Shown one piece after another: positions 36,753 through 45,083 of a stretch of DNA of 64,000 nucleotides. This DNA is from Ohtaekwangia sp. Its GTDB lineage: Bacteria; Bacteroidota; Bacteroidia; Cytophagales; Cyclobacteriaceae. The notes below the pieces were generated by a model that saw nothing but the letters and a program-made list of their open reading frames with translations, was not told the origin of the DNA and did not search any database. Position numbers and translations under genes: made by a program. Numbering within the stretch: position 1 is the first letter of the stretch; each line of letters opens with the position of its first letter. Location: assembly GCA_021155195.1 (NCBI GenBank), contig JAJNPV010000049.1, forward strand, positions 186,001-250,000, written 5' to 3'.

Positions 36753-37793
36753 ATGCGCCTTTCCTTCATCTTTTCATTCTTTTTAATTGCATGCAGCCAA
36801 AAGTCAGTTGATGAAACTGTACAAACAAAAGAGAATGAAACTGCTTTGCCAAAGCAAGCCAGCATGGTTTGGATTCCGGGTGGTGATTTTGTGATGGGTG
36901 CTAAAACACAAAGTAATACGGGCGATGCGCAAGCTTTTCATACCGTAAAGGTTGCCGGCTTTTGGATGGACGAAACCGAAGTGACTAACAACCAGTTTGC
37001 TGCATTTATAAAAGCCACCAACTATAAAACGCTTGCTGAGAGACCAGTTGATTGGGACGAACTGAAAAAGATGGTTCCGGCCGGAACGCCCAGGCCACCC
37101 GATGAAGCCTTGCAACCTGGTGCACTTGTGTTTATTCCACCCTCCGGAGCGGTGATGCTTAATGATTATTCGCAATGGTGGGTCTGGACAACCGGTGCCA
37201 ATTGGCAACATCCACAAGGACCAGACAGTTCTATTGAGGGAAAAGGGAACCATCCTGTTGTACAAATCGCATACGAAGATGCCGCAGCCTATGCCACCTG
37301 GGCCGGCAAACGTTTACCAACAGAAGCAGAATATGAATTTGCTGCGCGTGGTGGCCTTCAACAAAAAGATTTTGCCTGGGGCGATGAATTAAATCCGCAG
37401 GGAAAATATTTAGCCAATTATTTTCAGGGTGCATTCCCCTATCGCAATACAAAGGACGATGGCTTTGCAGGAACAGCTCCTGTAAAATCATTTCCACCAA
37501 ACCCATATGGCCTCTTTGATATTACGGGCAATGTGTGGGAGCTTTGCAGCGATTGGTTTGCCGTGGACGATTTCACTGAGAAAAAATACAGTACTATTGA
37601 AGTTAACCCAAAAGGCCCTGCTTCAACGTTTGACCCAAATGATCAATACGCCATTAAGCATGTATCAAAAGGTGGCTCATTCTTATGCAGCCATGAGTAT
37701 TGCAGCAATTATAAGCCGAGCGGTAGACAGGGCTCATCCTATGATACGGGTATGGATCACACTGGTTTCCGCTGTGTTAAAGATGCGGATTGA
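36753..37793 (+). CDS. Formylglycine-generating-enzyme-like lipoprotein (SUMF1/FGE family)
   Basis: A 346-residue predicted lipoprotein (MRLSFIFSFFLIACS, lipid Cys at 14). The FGE-sulfatase domain spans about 38-345: MVWIPGGDFVMGA, DETEVTNNQFAAFI, GKRLPTEAEYEFAARGG, GNVWELCSDWF and the C-terminal GFRCV. Cys312 and Cys317 (GGSFLCSHEYC) match the copper-binding catalytic Cys pair of true formylglycine-generating enzymes, which oxidise the sulfatase active-site Cys. Many family members lack these Cys. No sulfatase gene is in the window. The last 17 bp overlap the convergent AI-2E permease gene. Confidence 0.88.
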   Translation: MRLSFIFSFFLIACSQKSVDETVQTKENETALPKQASMVWIPGGDFVMGAKTQSNTGDAQAFHTVKVAGFWMDETEVTNNQFAAFIKATNYKTLAERPVDWDELKKMVPAGTPRPPDEALQPGALVFIPPSGAVMLNDYSQWWVWTTGANWQHPQGPDSSIEGKGNHPVVQIAYEDAAAYATWAGKRLPTEAEYEFAARGGLQQKDFAWGDELNPQGKYLANYFQGAFPYRNTKDDGFAGTAPVKSFPPNPYGLFDITGNVWELCSDWFAVDDFTEKKYSTIEVNPKGPASTFDPNDQYAIKHVSKGGSFLCSHEYCSNYKPSGRQGSSYDTGMDHTGFRCVKDAD

Positions 37794-38871
37794 TTTCCTC
37801 TTTTGAATTCAAATCTTTCACCACCAGTTCATCAATTTCGCCATTCTCAGAAAGCAGAATGGAAATATTTCGTGTGGAAGGAAACTGCGCCAACACGATT
37901 AACATGATTGAGGTAATCGGCACAGAGATCACCATTCCTAAAATATCCCACAGGTAGCCCCAAAGGGAAAGCGTAATCACAACTACAAGAGGGCTTAGGT
38001 TAAGCGACTTGCCCATGATTTTTGGTTCTATATAATTGCCCACTATAAGCTGAACGGCTTCTACAAAAACAAGCACCCATAAAAAAGGCCAGAAAGAACC
38101 AAATTGCAGAATGGCAAATATGGCCGGCAAAACCGTGGCAATGAGGGAACCGATGTAGGGAATGTAATTGAACAGGAAAATCAGAAACGCCCAAAGGAAA
38201 GCATAATCAACCCCAATGATTACCAGCACTAAATAGCTTAGCCCGGCTGTTAACAAGCTCACATATGTTTTTAACGTAATATACTTATTGGTGGAAGTAT
38301 AAATTTGATCGCTGATGGATTGAAACCGGAACCAGGTGTACTCATTACTAAATAGTTTTCGCATCTTCTTTTTCAATGAAACTTCTTCGAGCAAGAGAAA
38401 AATAAGGTAGATAAGCACAATAATTAAATTGCTTAAAATAGAAGTCATGCTGCTGAGAACTCCATTCAAGTAGGCTTGTAAATTAATTCCTTCCAGCTTG
38501 CCCATAATCCTGGCTTCCAAATCAGGAACTCCAATAAAAGTGCTGATCTTCTGAAAAAAAACTTCGAAGGTTAATTGATATGTTTTATAGTTACTCAAAA
38601 TCAGCGTGAGGTTATCCACAATTAGATTAATTGTCACTTGAAGAATGAGTGAAATGATGACCACACTTAATGTGCCGCTAAGCCAGCGCGGAGCCTTTCG
38701 TCCTTTAATTTTTATGCTGCCTATAAAATTTTGTAATGCTCGGATAATGTACCACACGATAAGCGCCACGGCCAGTGGTTTTAAAATATCCTTAAAAAAG
38801 ATCAGGGTTGCAATTACGATTACAAGGAGGATGCCAATACTTACCGCTTTGTTTAATCGAGACTCAGGCAT
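37777..38871 (-). CDS. AI-2E-family transporter (TqsA/YdiK-like)
   Basis: A 364-residue membrane protein with about eight hydrophobic segments: two near the N-terminus, two in the middle and four C-terminal, plus a central amphipathic domain. The C-terminal half has the family-typical segments LLTAGLSYLVLVIIGVDYAFLW (split here), FLFNYIPYIGSLIATVLP and GNYIEPKIMGKSLNLSPLVV. The family includes exporters of autoinducer-2 and ion/antiporter-like members; a substrate cannot be assigned. It overlaps the FGE-like gene tail-to-tail by 17 bp. Confidence 0.88.
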   Translation of the reverse strand: MPESRLNKAVSIGILLVIVIATLIFFKDILKPLAVALIVWYIIRALQNFIGSIKIKGRKAPRWLSGTLSVVIISLILQVTINLIVDNLTLILSNYKTYQLTFEVFFQKISTFIGVPDLEARIMGKLEGINLQAYLNGVLSSMTSILSNLIIVLIYLIFLLLEEVSLKKKMRKLFSNEYTWFRFQSISDQIYTSTNKYITLKTYVSLLTAGLSYLVLVIIGVDYAFLWAFLIFLFNYIPYIGSLIATVLPAIFAILQFGSFWPFLWVLVFVEAVQLIVGNYIEPKIMGKSLNLSPLVVVITLSLWGYLWDILGMVISVPITSIMLIVLAQFPSTRNISILLSENGEIDELVVKDLNSKEEINPHL

Positions 38872-38997
38872 GGTTGTTTAAATTCAAAACTAATGTACGA
38901 TGACCAATGATCAATTCTATAGTATGGTTTATACTTTTCTGAAATTTTCTGATAAAAAGATTCTCTATATTACTGTGCCCTTAACTTATGTCAAAAA

Positions 38998-40560
38998 ATG
39001 AATAAATATCTTGCCCTTTTAATTCTGGTATCCATTGGTTGCACGTCTCAAAAAGCAAAAGAAGCGATTCCGGAAATTTCAAATTCCGTTCAAACATATT
39101 CAATCCCGCACTTTCAGGATAGTAGCTCATTCGCTAAGCTGCAATCTTTATCTCCGGTTGTTGATAAAATCTTCAGCGACTATGCCGATAAAAATCATTT
39201 TCCGGCACTGAGCTATGGCGTGATTGCCGGGGGGCAATTAATTTATTCAGGCAATGTTGGTTCGGCTAACCTTGCCGATAAAACAGCGGCAACCAGCAAG
39301 AGTTTATTTCGCATCGCCTCCATGAGCAAAAGTTTTACCGCTATGGCGATTCTTAAACTTCGCGATGAAGGAAAATTGAGTATAACCGATCCGGTCTCGA
39401 AGTTCATTCCTGAAATCAATCAGGCGGGGGCGCTTACCAAAGATGCTCCGCCCATTACTATTCAAAACCTTCTTACCATGTCCGCTGGCTTTCCGGAAGA
39501 TAACCCGTGGGGAGATAGACAATTGGATGCCGCTGATGCGGATTTGTTGAAACAGATTAGCGAAGGTATTTCCTTTTCGAATGTGCCGGGTGTAACTTAT
39601 GAGTATAGCAACATGGGTTTCGCCATGTTGGGAAAAATAATTTCAACGGTTTCTGGTTCACCTTATCAGCAATACATTACCGAGAACATCATGAAGCCCA
39701 TTGGCATGAATGACTCCAGGTGGGAATATGATGACGTACCTAAAGAACAACTTGCTTTGGGCTACCAATGGATTGATAATGAATGGAAAGAAATCCCTTT
39801 GTTGCATGATGGCGCCTATGGTGCCATGGGTGGATTGATTTGTTCTATCGAAGATTTTGGAAAGTACGTTGCTTTGCATTTAAGCGCGTGGCCTGCGCGT
39901 AATGAAATTGAGAGCGGGCCCGTGCGAAGAAGCTCGATTCGCGAAATGCACCAGCCCTGGCGATTCAATAATTTATTCACGAATGCAAAAACGCGAAATG
40001 GTGAATCCTGCCCTATTGCTGTGGGCTATGGATATGGATTAGGATGGCGAAAAGATTGCAATGGCCTTGTACGTATTTCGCACAGTGGTGGCTTGCCCGG
40101 TTTTGGTAGTGAGTGGCGCATGTATCCTGAGTATGGAATTGGAATTGTTTCCTTTAGCAATCATACCTATGGGGCTCCGGGTGCCCCTAATGCACTGGCA
40201 TTGGATACACTTATCTCGTTGGCCGGATTAAAACCAAGGATATTGTCACCCTCGGACATTTTATTGAAACGACAAGATGAACTGGTGAAATTACTACCAG
40301 CGTGGAATGAAGATCAAGCAAATATTTTTGCAGTGAATTTCTTTTTGGATGAATCGCGCGAGCGAAGAAAAGAAGCCACCCATAAAATCTTTGAAGAGGC
40401 TGGGGCAATCCTTTCTGTCAAACCCCTTTCACCTGAAAATCAATTGCGCGGTAGTTTTGTTATAGAGGGTACCAAGAAAAACGTTTGGGTTTTTTTTACA
40501 CTTACTCCTGAAAAGGAAGCGTTGATTCAACAGTTGGATGTGGAGTTGATTGATAAGTAA
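38998..40560 (+). CDS. Serine beta-lactamase-like hydrolase, lipoprotein
   Basis: A 520-residue predicted lipoprotein (MNKYLALLILVSIGCTS, lipid Cys at 15). The class C beta-lactamase / DD-peptidase-like domain (about 50-400) contains nucleophile motif SMSK (Ser108, Lys111), YSN (Tyr203) and HSGG (about 345-348). A C-terminal ~100-residue domain of unknown type follows. It may be a peptidase, esterase or D-amino-acid amidase acting in the periplasm; true beta-lactamase activity cannot be inferred. Single-gene unit. Confidence 0.88.
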   Translation: MNKYLALLILVSIGCTSQKAKEAIPEISNSVQTYSIPHFQDSSSFAKLQSLSPVVDKIFSDYADKNHFPALSYGVIAGGQLIYSGNVGSANLADKTAATSKSLFRIASMSKSFTAMAILKLRDEGKLSITDPVSKFIPEINQAGALTKDAPPITIQNLLTMSAGFPEDNPWGDRQLDAADADLLKQISEGISFSNVPGVTYEYSNMGFAMLGKIISTVSGSPYQQYITENIMKPIGMNDSRWEYDDVPKEQLALGYQWIDNEWKEIPLLHDGAYGAMGGLICSIEDFGKYVALHLSAWPARNEIESGPVRRSSIREMHQPWRFNNLFTNAKTRNGESCPIAVGYGYGLGWRKDCNGLVRISHSGGLPGFGSEWRMYPEYGIGIVSFSNHTYGAPGAPNALALDTLISLAGLKPRILSPSDILLKRQDELVKLLPAWNEDQANIFAVNFFLDESRERRKEATHKIFEEAGAILSVKPLSPENQLRGSFVIEGTKKNVWVFFTLTPEKEALIQQLDVELIDK

Positions 40561-40700
40561 TGCCTTTAAGGTGTCTCTAAAGATGTTTTGACATCAGCGA
40601 CTAAAAGATTCATTGAAAAATAAGGCTATTAATTTTCAAATTAGTGAAGATGGAATTCTATCAATTATTATTCTTATAATTGATGACCTAACCAAACATT

Positions 40701-42608
40701 ATGACCCGAGATCAACACCTTGAGTTTTGTAAACGTTGTACAAATCGCGAGTTCAATCCCCAATTTGGAATAATTTGTGGCCTAACCAAAAAAATAGCAA
40801 ACTTTGAAAATAACTGCGAAAATTTTCAGGTTGATGAGTCTGTTAAAATAGAAACTCCAGTTGCAGAATCCATTGCTGCCAATCAAGTAGTTCATGAACT
40901 CTCAAAAGATGTTAAGGACAAACTTAGAGATCAACAAGATTTGGTTTATGCAATTATTGGTGGCCTTTCATCCGCGATAGTAAGTGCTTTGATTTGGGCA
41001 TTAATTACTGTTTCAATAAAATATCAAGTAGGTTACATGTCAATTGGCGTTGGTTTGCTGGTTGGTTTTTCTGTGCGTTATTTTGGAGCAGGTATCGATT
41101 TTGTTTTTGGAATCATCGGTGGCTTCTTTGCTCTTCTTGGTTGTGCGTTAGGTAATTTACTTAGCCAAGTTGCATTCATTGCCGATGCTGAGTCGCTAAG
41201 TTATTTTGACGTTCTAACTCTTCTTAATTTACCACTTATTCTTTCCATTTTCGAAGAATCATTTTCACCAATGGATATTCTTTTTTATGGTATTGCAGCT
41301 TATGAAGGCTATAAGTTTGCATTTCGTAACATTTCTGAACAGATAATAAAATCTTCATCCACTGATGAACTTGAACCTATACCCTACGCAAAGTTTCGCT
41401 TACCAATTGTACTCGTTCTTTTTGTAGGCCTGTCCTTAACGTTCTATTTTATTCAAAAAGGAACCGTAGGTAACAAAATATTCAAGTATGCATCCGACTC
41501 CAAAATGTCAGAGGGATTTTTAGAACATGGAGTAGAAAATGGAGCTTGGAATTATTGGTGGGAAAACGGTAACCAACAACAAACAGGTTTTTTCAAAAAT
41601 GGCAAACAAGATAGCTTATGGATGTTCTATAATGAAGATGGAATACTGTATCGAAAAGGTTCATTTAGTGAAAATATTCAAAATGGCGAATGGATTGATT
41701 ATTATCCAAATGGACAAATAAGCGGAAGTGGTCATTTTGTTATGGGCAGGCAGACAGGACCTTGGGTTTTCTTTTATGAGGATGGTACCCCAAGTCAAAA
41801 AGGTACTTATAAACTCGATCGACCTGACGGTGATTGGGAAACTTACTACACAAATGGAAAAACAAACTCAAAAGGATCCTTTGAAGAAAGTGAACTCAAG
41901 GGACTTTGGTCATATTGGTATGACGATGGCTCCAAAAGTCTTGAGTTAGAATATAGTGACAGCGATAATTTCAGAATTATAAATAGTTGGTCAAGCAAAG
42001 GCAAGCAACTTGTAAAGGATGGCAATGGAATACATATAGTTTCATATCCAACAGGCGAAACAAGTGAGATTGGGACAGTAACAAATGGATTTCATACAGG
42101 AATCTGGAAAAAATATACAATAGCAGGTAAGCTTCAAGAAGTGGGAGAGTTCAGGAATAATATATATCATATTATTAATTCATGGTCTGTTGAGGGGGAA
42201 CCACAAGTAATAAATGGTGAAGGAACTTTTGAGAATTACTATGATGATATGAAGGTTCAGGAAACCGGAAAAATATCGGGTGGACTAAGAGTTGGTACAT
42301 GGGAACTACTATCACCAACTAGTGAAAACACAATTCTTATATCTAATTATGTATCTGGAAAACTAACAGGAAAGTTTGAGTCCTATTTTGAAAACGGAGA
42401 ATTGAGTTCAGAAGGGAGCATGATTGATAATAAGAGAGATGGCGAATGGAAATGGTACCACGAAAACGGATTATTAGAAACAAACATTACCTATATTAAA
42501 GGATTAAAGGATGGCATTCAGTCATTTTATGATACCCAAGGGAATTTAACACACTTCGAGGTTTATAGAAATGGTAAATTCACTGAAGTTAAGCGAGGGG
42601 ACATTTAA
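40701..42608 (+). CDS. Membrane protein with Cys cluster and YwqK/MORN-like repeats
   Basis: A 635-residue protein in three parts. Residues 1-45 hold a Cys cluster (C10, C13, C26, C39), like a small metal-binding ribbon. Residues ~82-255 contain about five membrane helices. Residues ~262-630 consist of about 12-14 repeats of ~24 residues with the pattern G-x-W-x-x-Y-x-x-x-G (e.g. GAWNYWWENGNQQ, GEWIDYYPNGQIS, GDWETYYTNGKTN, GLWSYWYDDGSKS), as in YwqK/MORN2 proteins. The repeats likely form a beta-hairpin solenoid. YwqK is annotated as an antitoxin in some bacteria; no toxin partner is adjacent, so that role is not supported here. Confidence 0.8.
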   Translation: MTRDQHLEFCKRCTNREFNPQFGIICGLTKKIANFENNCENFQVDESVKIETPVAESIAANQVVHELSKDVKDKLRDQQDLVYAIIGGLSSAIVSALIWALITVSIKYQVGYMSIGVGLLVGFSVRYFGAGIDFVFGIIGGFFALLGCALGNLLSQVAFIADAESLSYFDVLTLLNLPLILSIFEESFSPMDILFYGIAAYEGYKFAFRNISEQIIKSSSTDELEPIPYAKFRLPIVLVLFVGLSLTFYFIQKGTVGNKIFKYASDSKMSEGFLEHGVENGAWNYWWENGNQQQTGFFKNGKQDSLWMFYNEDGILYRKGSFSENIQNGEWIDYYPNGQISGSGHFVMGRQTGPWVFFYEDGTPSQKGTYKLDRPDGDWETYYTNGKTNSKGSFEESELKGLWSYWYDDGSKSLELEYSDSDNFRIINSWSSKGKQLVKDGNGIHIVSYPTGETSEIGTVTNGFHTGIWKKYTIAGKLQEVGEFRNNIYHIINSWSVEGEPQVINGEGTFENYYDDMKVQETGKISGGLRVGTWELLSPTSENTILISNYVSGKLTGKFESYFENGELSSEGSMIDNKRDGEWKWYHENGLLETNITYIKGLKDGIQSFYDTQGNLTHFEVYRNGKFTEVKRGDI

Positions 42609-42625
42609 TCTCTAAGACAAAGATG

Positions 42626-42970
42626 TTATAATCTTCCGACAGGCCTTATTAATTCAGCAAGCTTTTTAGGTGCAACCGTGCAATAGGCAGTAATAAGCGC
42701 ATCTTCCAAAAGTTTCCTATTAACTTTCTTTAGCTCAATAAACGTCCAACCCTGTTTACCCCATTTGTTGGGCACTGGATAAATAGCCGCGCTTGTTGAA
42801 AATACTGATTGATCTATTTCGGTTAGCTTAAGGCAAGCCTTTGCATTAGCAACATCAAGCGTTACAAATATCTTCTTCTTAATTCGAAATGAAGTCTTTT
42901 CAAAATGTGGCGCTTCCGCTACTTCGGGAAGTGACAAAGCTAATTTTTTGAAAGTTTTTAAATCGACCAT
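42626..42970 (-). CDS. MmcQ/YjbR-family protein
   Basis: A 114-residue protein of the MmcQ/YjbR family (CyaY-like fold). Visible: LSLPEVAEAPHFEKTSFRIKKKIFVTLD (start of the fold, split here as LPEVAEAPHFEK and FRIKKKIFVTL), KLTEIDQ, and the end WTFIELKKVNRKLLEDALITAYCTVAPKKL (visible as WTFIELKKV). Family members are thought to bind DNA, but function is unproven. It ends a minus-strand run with an alpha/beta hydrolase gene 8 bp upstream. Confidence 0.85.
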   Translation of the reverse strand: MVDLKTFKKLALSLPEVAEAPHFEKTSFRIKKKIFVTLDVANAKACLKLTEIDQSVFSTSAAIYPVPNKWGKQGWTFIELKKVNRKLLEDALITAYCTVAPKKLAELIRPVGRL

Positions 42971-42977
42971 CTGTTTA

Positions 42978-43610
42978 CTAAATGTGCATTTTCAAAATGT
43001 TGCTTACTTCATTCGCCTTGTTAACAATCATAAAATGGCCTCCTCTAATTATTCGATAGCTGGGTTTTTGAATTGGCAGAATCCTGTCGGAAGTACCATG
43101 AATGGATATTATATTGTTCAGTTCTACTATATTATTCCAATTAAGTATTTTGTCAATTGCCCATCGCAGGAAATTAGAATCGGTTTCTTCAATAATTGAT
43201 TTTAGTAGTTTCTTTTCAGTCTGATCTTTAATTCCAAAGAACCAATAAGTAAGAAAATTTACACTTTTAAATAATGAAATTGGAACTAGTTTATTAAGTT
43301 TTAACTGACCCATAAGTCGATATACATATGGCAAATGTTGTTTAGATTGTGCGGAGGATATTAATATTATTTTATCAATTTCTACGTGCTTACCCACCTC
43401 AACAGCAATCATTCCTCCAAATGAAACTCCAATTAGTATTGGCCTCACAGAAAATATCTGTTTTGAGATACGGAAAGAATAATCTTCAATGGATTCATTT
43501 TTTCCGGGATCAATCCAGCTAATGTAGTTGACTTTATAATTCGATAAATCGACAAAGTCGAAAACTCTTTTATCAGCCCCAAGTCCACTCAGTAAATAAA
43601 CCTCCTTCAT
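42978..43610 (-). CDS. Small alpha/beta hydrolase
   Basis: A 210-residue cytoplasmic hydrolase. Nucleophile elbow GVSFGG (Ser63), likely acid Asp in HGTSDRILP, and catalytic His in RGGHFMI near the C-terminus complete the triad. The N-terminal LLSGLGADKRVF loop is common in small Bacteroidota esterases of this type. Substrate unknown. It lies 10 bp after the pentapeptide-repeat gene and 8 bp before the MmcQ/YjbR gene, so the three are one operon. Confidence 0.85.
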   Translation of the reverse strand: MKEVYLLSGLGADKRVFDFVDLSNYKVNYISWIDPGKNESIEDYSFRISKQIFSVRPILIGVSFGGMIAVEVGKHVEIDKIILISSAQSKQHLPYVYRLMGQLKLNKLVPISLFKSVNFLTYWFFGIKDQTEKKLLKSIIEETDSNFLRWAIDKILNWNNIVELNNIISIHGTSDRILPIQKPSYRIIRGGHFMIVNKANEVSNILKMHI

Positions 43611-43620
43611 CTATGAGAAT

Positions 43621-44190
43621 CTACTCAATCTCAATTTTATACTTATCCAGTAACCCGACTAATCCTGCTTGTGAAAATTTAGCCTTGCTTATTTTATTTA
43701 TTTCCGGATCAATCGAAAAATTAAATGCTGTTCTAAAGTCTGCGCGTTCAAGCACAGTGTTTTCAAAACGAGCGTGTGTAAAATCGCAATTTAAAAACAC
43801 AGAACCTGAAAAATCAGAAGCGATGAATTCTACTTCCTGAAGGTTACAATCCTTGAAATGCGTTTTCTTTACTTTGAGTTGGTAGAATGAAGAGAAATTC
43901 AAAACACACCCCTCAAATGAAAAAGATAACAACAATTTATTACAGGTATCAAATCGCACGCCAAGCATTTTACAACTCCTGAACTGAGCATTGATTAAGG
44001 AAGTGCCTGCCAGATTAGTCATACTCAAGTCACAACTTTCAAACCGGCATTCAGAAAACCGCAGCCCACTTAAATTACAATTCGTCAAAATACAATTCTT
44101 AAATACACAATTTTCGTATTCCCCTTTCACCAACTCCTGTTCCCGAAAGTCTACACCCTCAAAGATTTGGTCTTCAATAAATTCTTTCAT
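43621..44190 (-). CDS. Pentapeptide-repeat protein, McbG/Qnr-like
   Basis: A 189-residue protein made almost wholly of pentapeptide repeats (pattern C-x-F/L-x-x; e.g. CVFKNCILTNCNLSGLRF, CDFTHARFENTVLERADF), which fold as a right-handed four-sided beta-helix. The size and the C-terminal tail IDPEINKISKAKF...GLVGLLDKYKIEIE parallel McbG and Qnr, gyrase-protecting proteins that mimic DNA. Gyrase binding here is inference by similarity. It is between the DUF1080 lipoprotein (10 bp upstream) and the alpha/beta hydrolase. Confidence 0.85.
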   Translation of the reverse strand: MKEFIEDQIFEGVDFREQELVKGEYENCVFKNCILTNCNLSGLRFSECRFESCDLSMTNLAGTSLINAQFRSCKMLGVRFDTCNKLLLSFSFEGCVLNFSSFYQLKVKKTHFKDCNLQEVEFIASDFSGSVFLNCDFTHARFENTVLERADFRTAFNFSIDPEINKISKAKFSQAGLVGLLDKYKIEIE

Positions 44191-44200
44191 CCTCTTGCTC

Positions 44201-45061
44201 TTATTTTAATAACTCAGCCGGGATGGTGTCAATCGAACGAAGCCTAATAGCCCGATAATATACTTCAGCCGCTTCCGACTGAATTTGAATTTTTCCTTTA
44301 GTTAAAGGGGTTTCCTTTCCTTCCACAAGGTGTCTTGAATTTTGCAGCACCATGGTTACAACGCCATTCACCACATGCACACTGGTGCCTCCCAAACAAT
44401 ACAAGTCAAGGGTATTCCATTCCCCTGATGGCTTTTCTGCATCCGGATATTTCTTTACGTGACGATCATTTTCGCTATCCTGACTGAAGGTGAGCAATTG
44501 GCCATTGGGATCATACTGATAAATGCTATCTGCATTAAGTGTTGCTTTCACATCCTCAATCGCCCCAGCCACCCCCCAATAATCGCCCACATCGCCCTCT
44601 TGAATTTGAAACTCCTGCGACTTCAACCAAAACCCATCTCCTACCCCATGCTCACCAACGCCATGATAAATGAGTCCGCTATCTCTCCGGTCTGTATCCT
44701 TATCGCGTGGGTACCATTTTTTCTTACCCCACTTAAACTGAAGTTGCAAATGATAGTTCTCAAACTCTTGTTGCGTTGAGATGCCGCCCCAAATTTCACC
44801 GGATATGCGCAGCACCTTTTCGCCTTCAAGATTTACAATGGTAAAGACTCCTATCGTATCATTATTTAAACCTAAATGGGGTTGCATTCTAAAATTGGTA
44901 CGATCCATATCGGGCTTGAATTGCGGACCCAGGTAAGTATCCCAACCTTCTAAACCAGAACCATCAAATAATATTTTCCAATTACTGTCTTTATCACTCT
45001 TTGTGGAGCAGTTTATCAGAACGAGCGGAAGACAAATAAGTAGGAGCCTGAACTTTAACAT
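44201..45061 (-). CDS. DUF1080 (3-keto-disaccharide hydrolase-like) lipoprotein
   Basis: A 286-residue predicted lipoprotein (MLKFRLLLICLPLVLINCS, lipid Cys at 19). The DUF1080 jelly roll covers about 28-275: WKILFDGSGLEGWDTYLGP, YHLQLQFKWGKKKW, DSGLIYHGVGEHG, SGEWNTLDLYCLGG and YYRAIRLRSI. The family includes 3-keto-disaccharide hydrolases and carbohydrate-binding proteins with a concanavalin-like fold. The adjacent nucleoside hydrolase, 22 bp upstream, suggests a sugar/nucleoside scavenging pair. Confidence 0.87.
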   Translation of the reverse strand: MLKFRLLLICLPLVLINCSTKSDKDSNWKILFDGSGLEGWDTYLGPQFKPDMDRTNFRMQPHLGLNNDTIGVFTIVNLEGEKVLRISGEIWGGISTQQEFENYHLQLQFKWGKKKWYPRDKDTDRRDSGLIYHGVGEHGVGDGFWLKSQEFQIQEGDVGDYWGVAGAIEDVKATLNADSIYQYDPNGQLLTFSQDSENDRHVKKYPDAEKPSGEWNTLDLYCLGGTSVHVVNGVVTMVLQNSRHLVEGKETPLTKGKIQIQSEAAEVYYRAIRLRSIDTIPAELLK

Positions 45062-45083
45062 ATCAAGTAAATTAATTTTTTGG

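Noticed and set aside
36804..37265. 153-codon frame opposite the FGE-like gene
   Set aside because: Antisense to conserved FGE motifs, with no domain character of its own.
40701..42608. Possible toxin-antitoxin locus because of YwqK-type repeats
   Set aside because: No toxin-like gene adjoins, and the protein is a large membrane protein rather than a small antitoxin.
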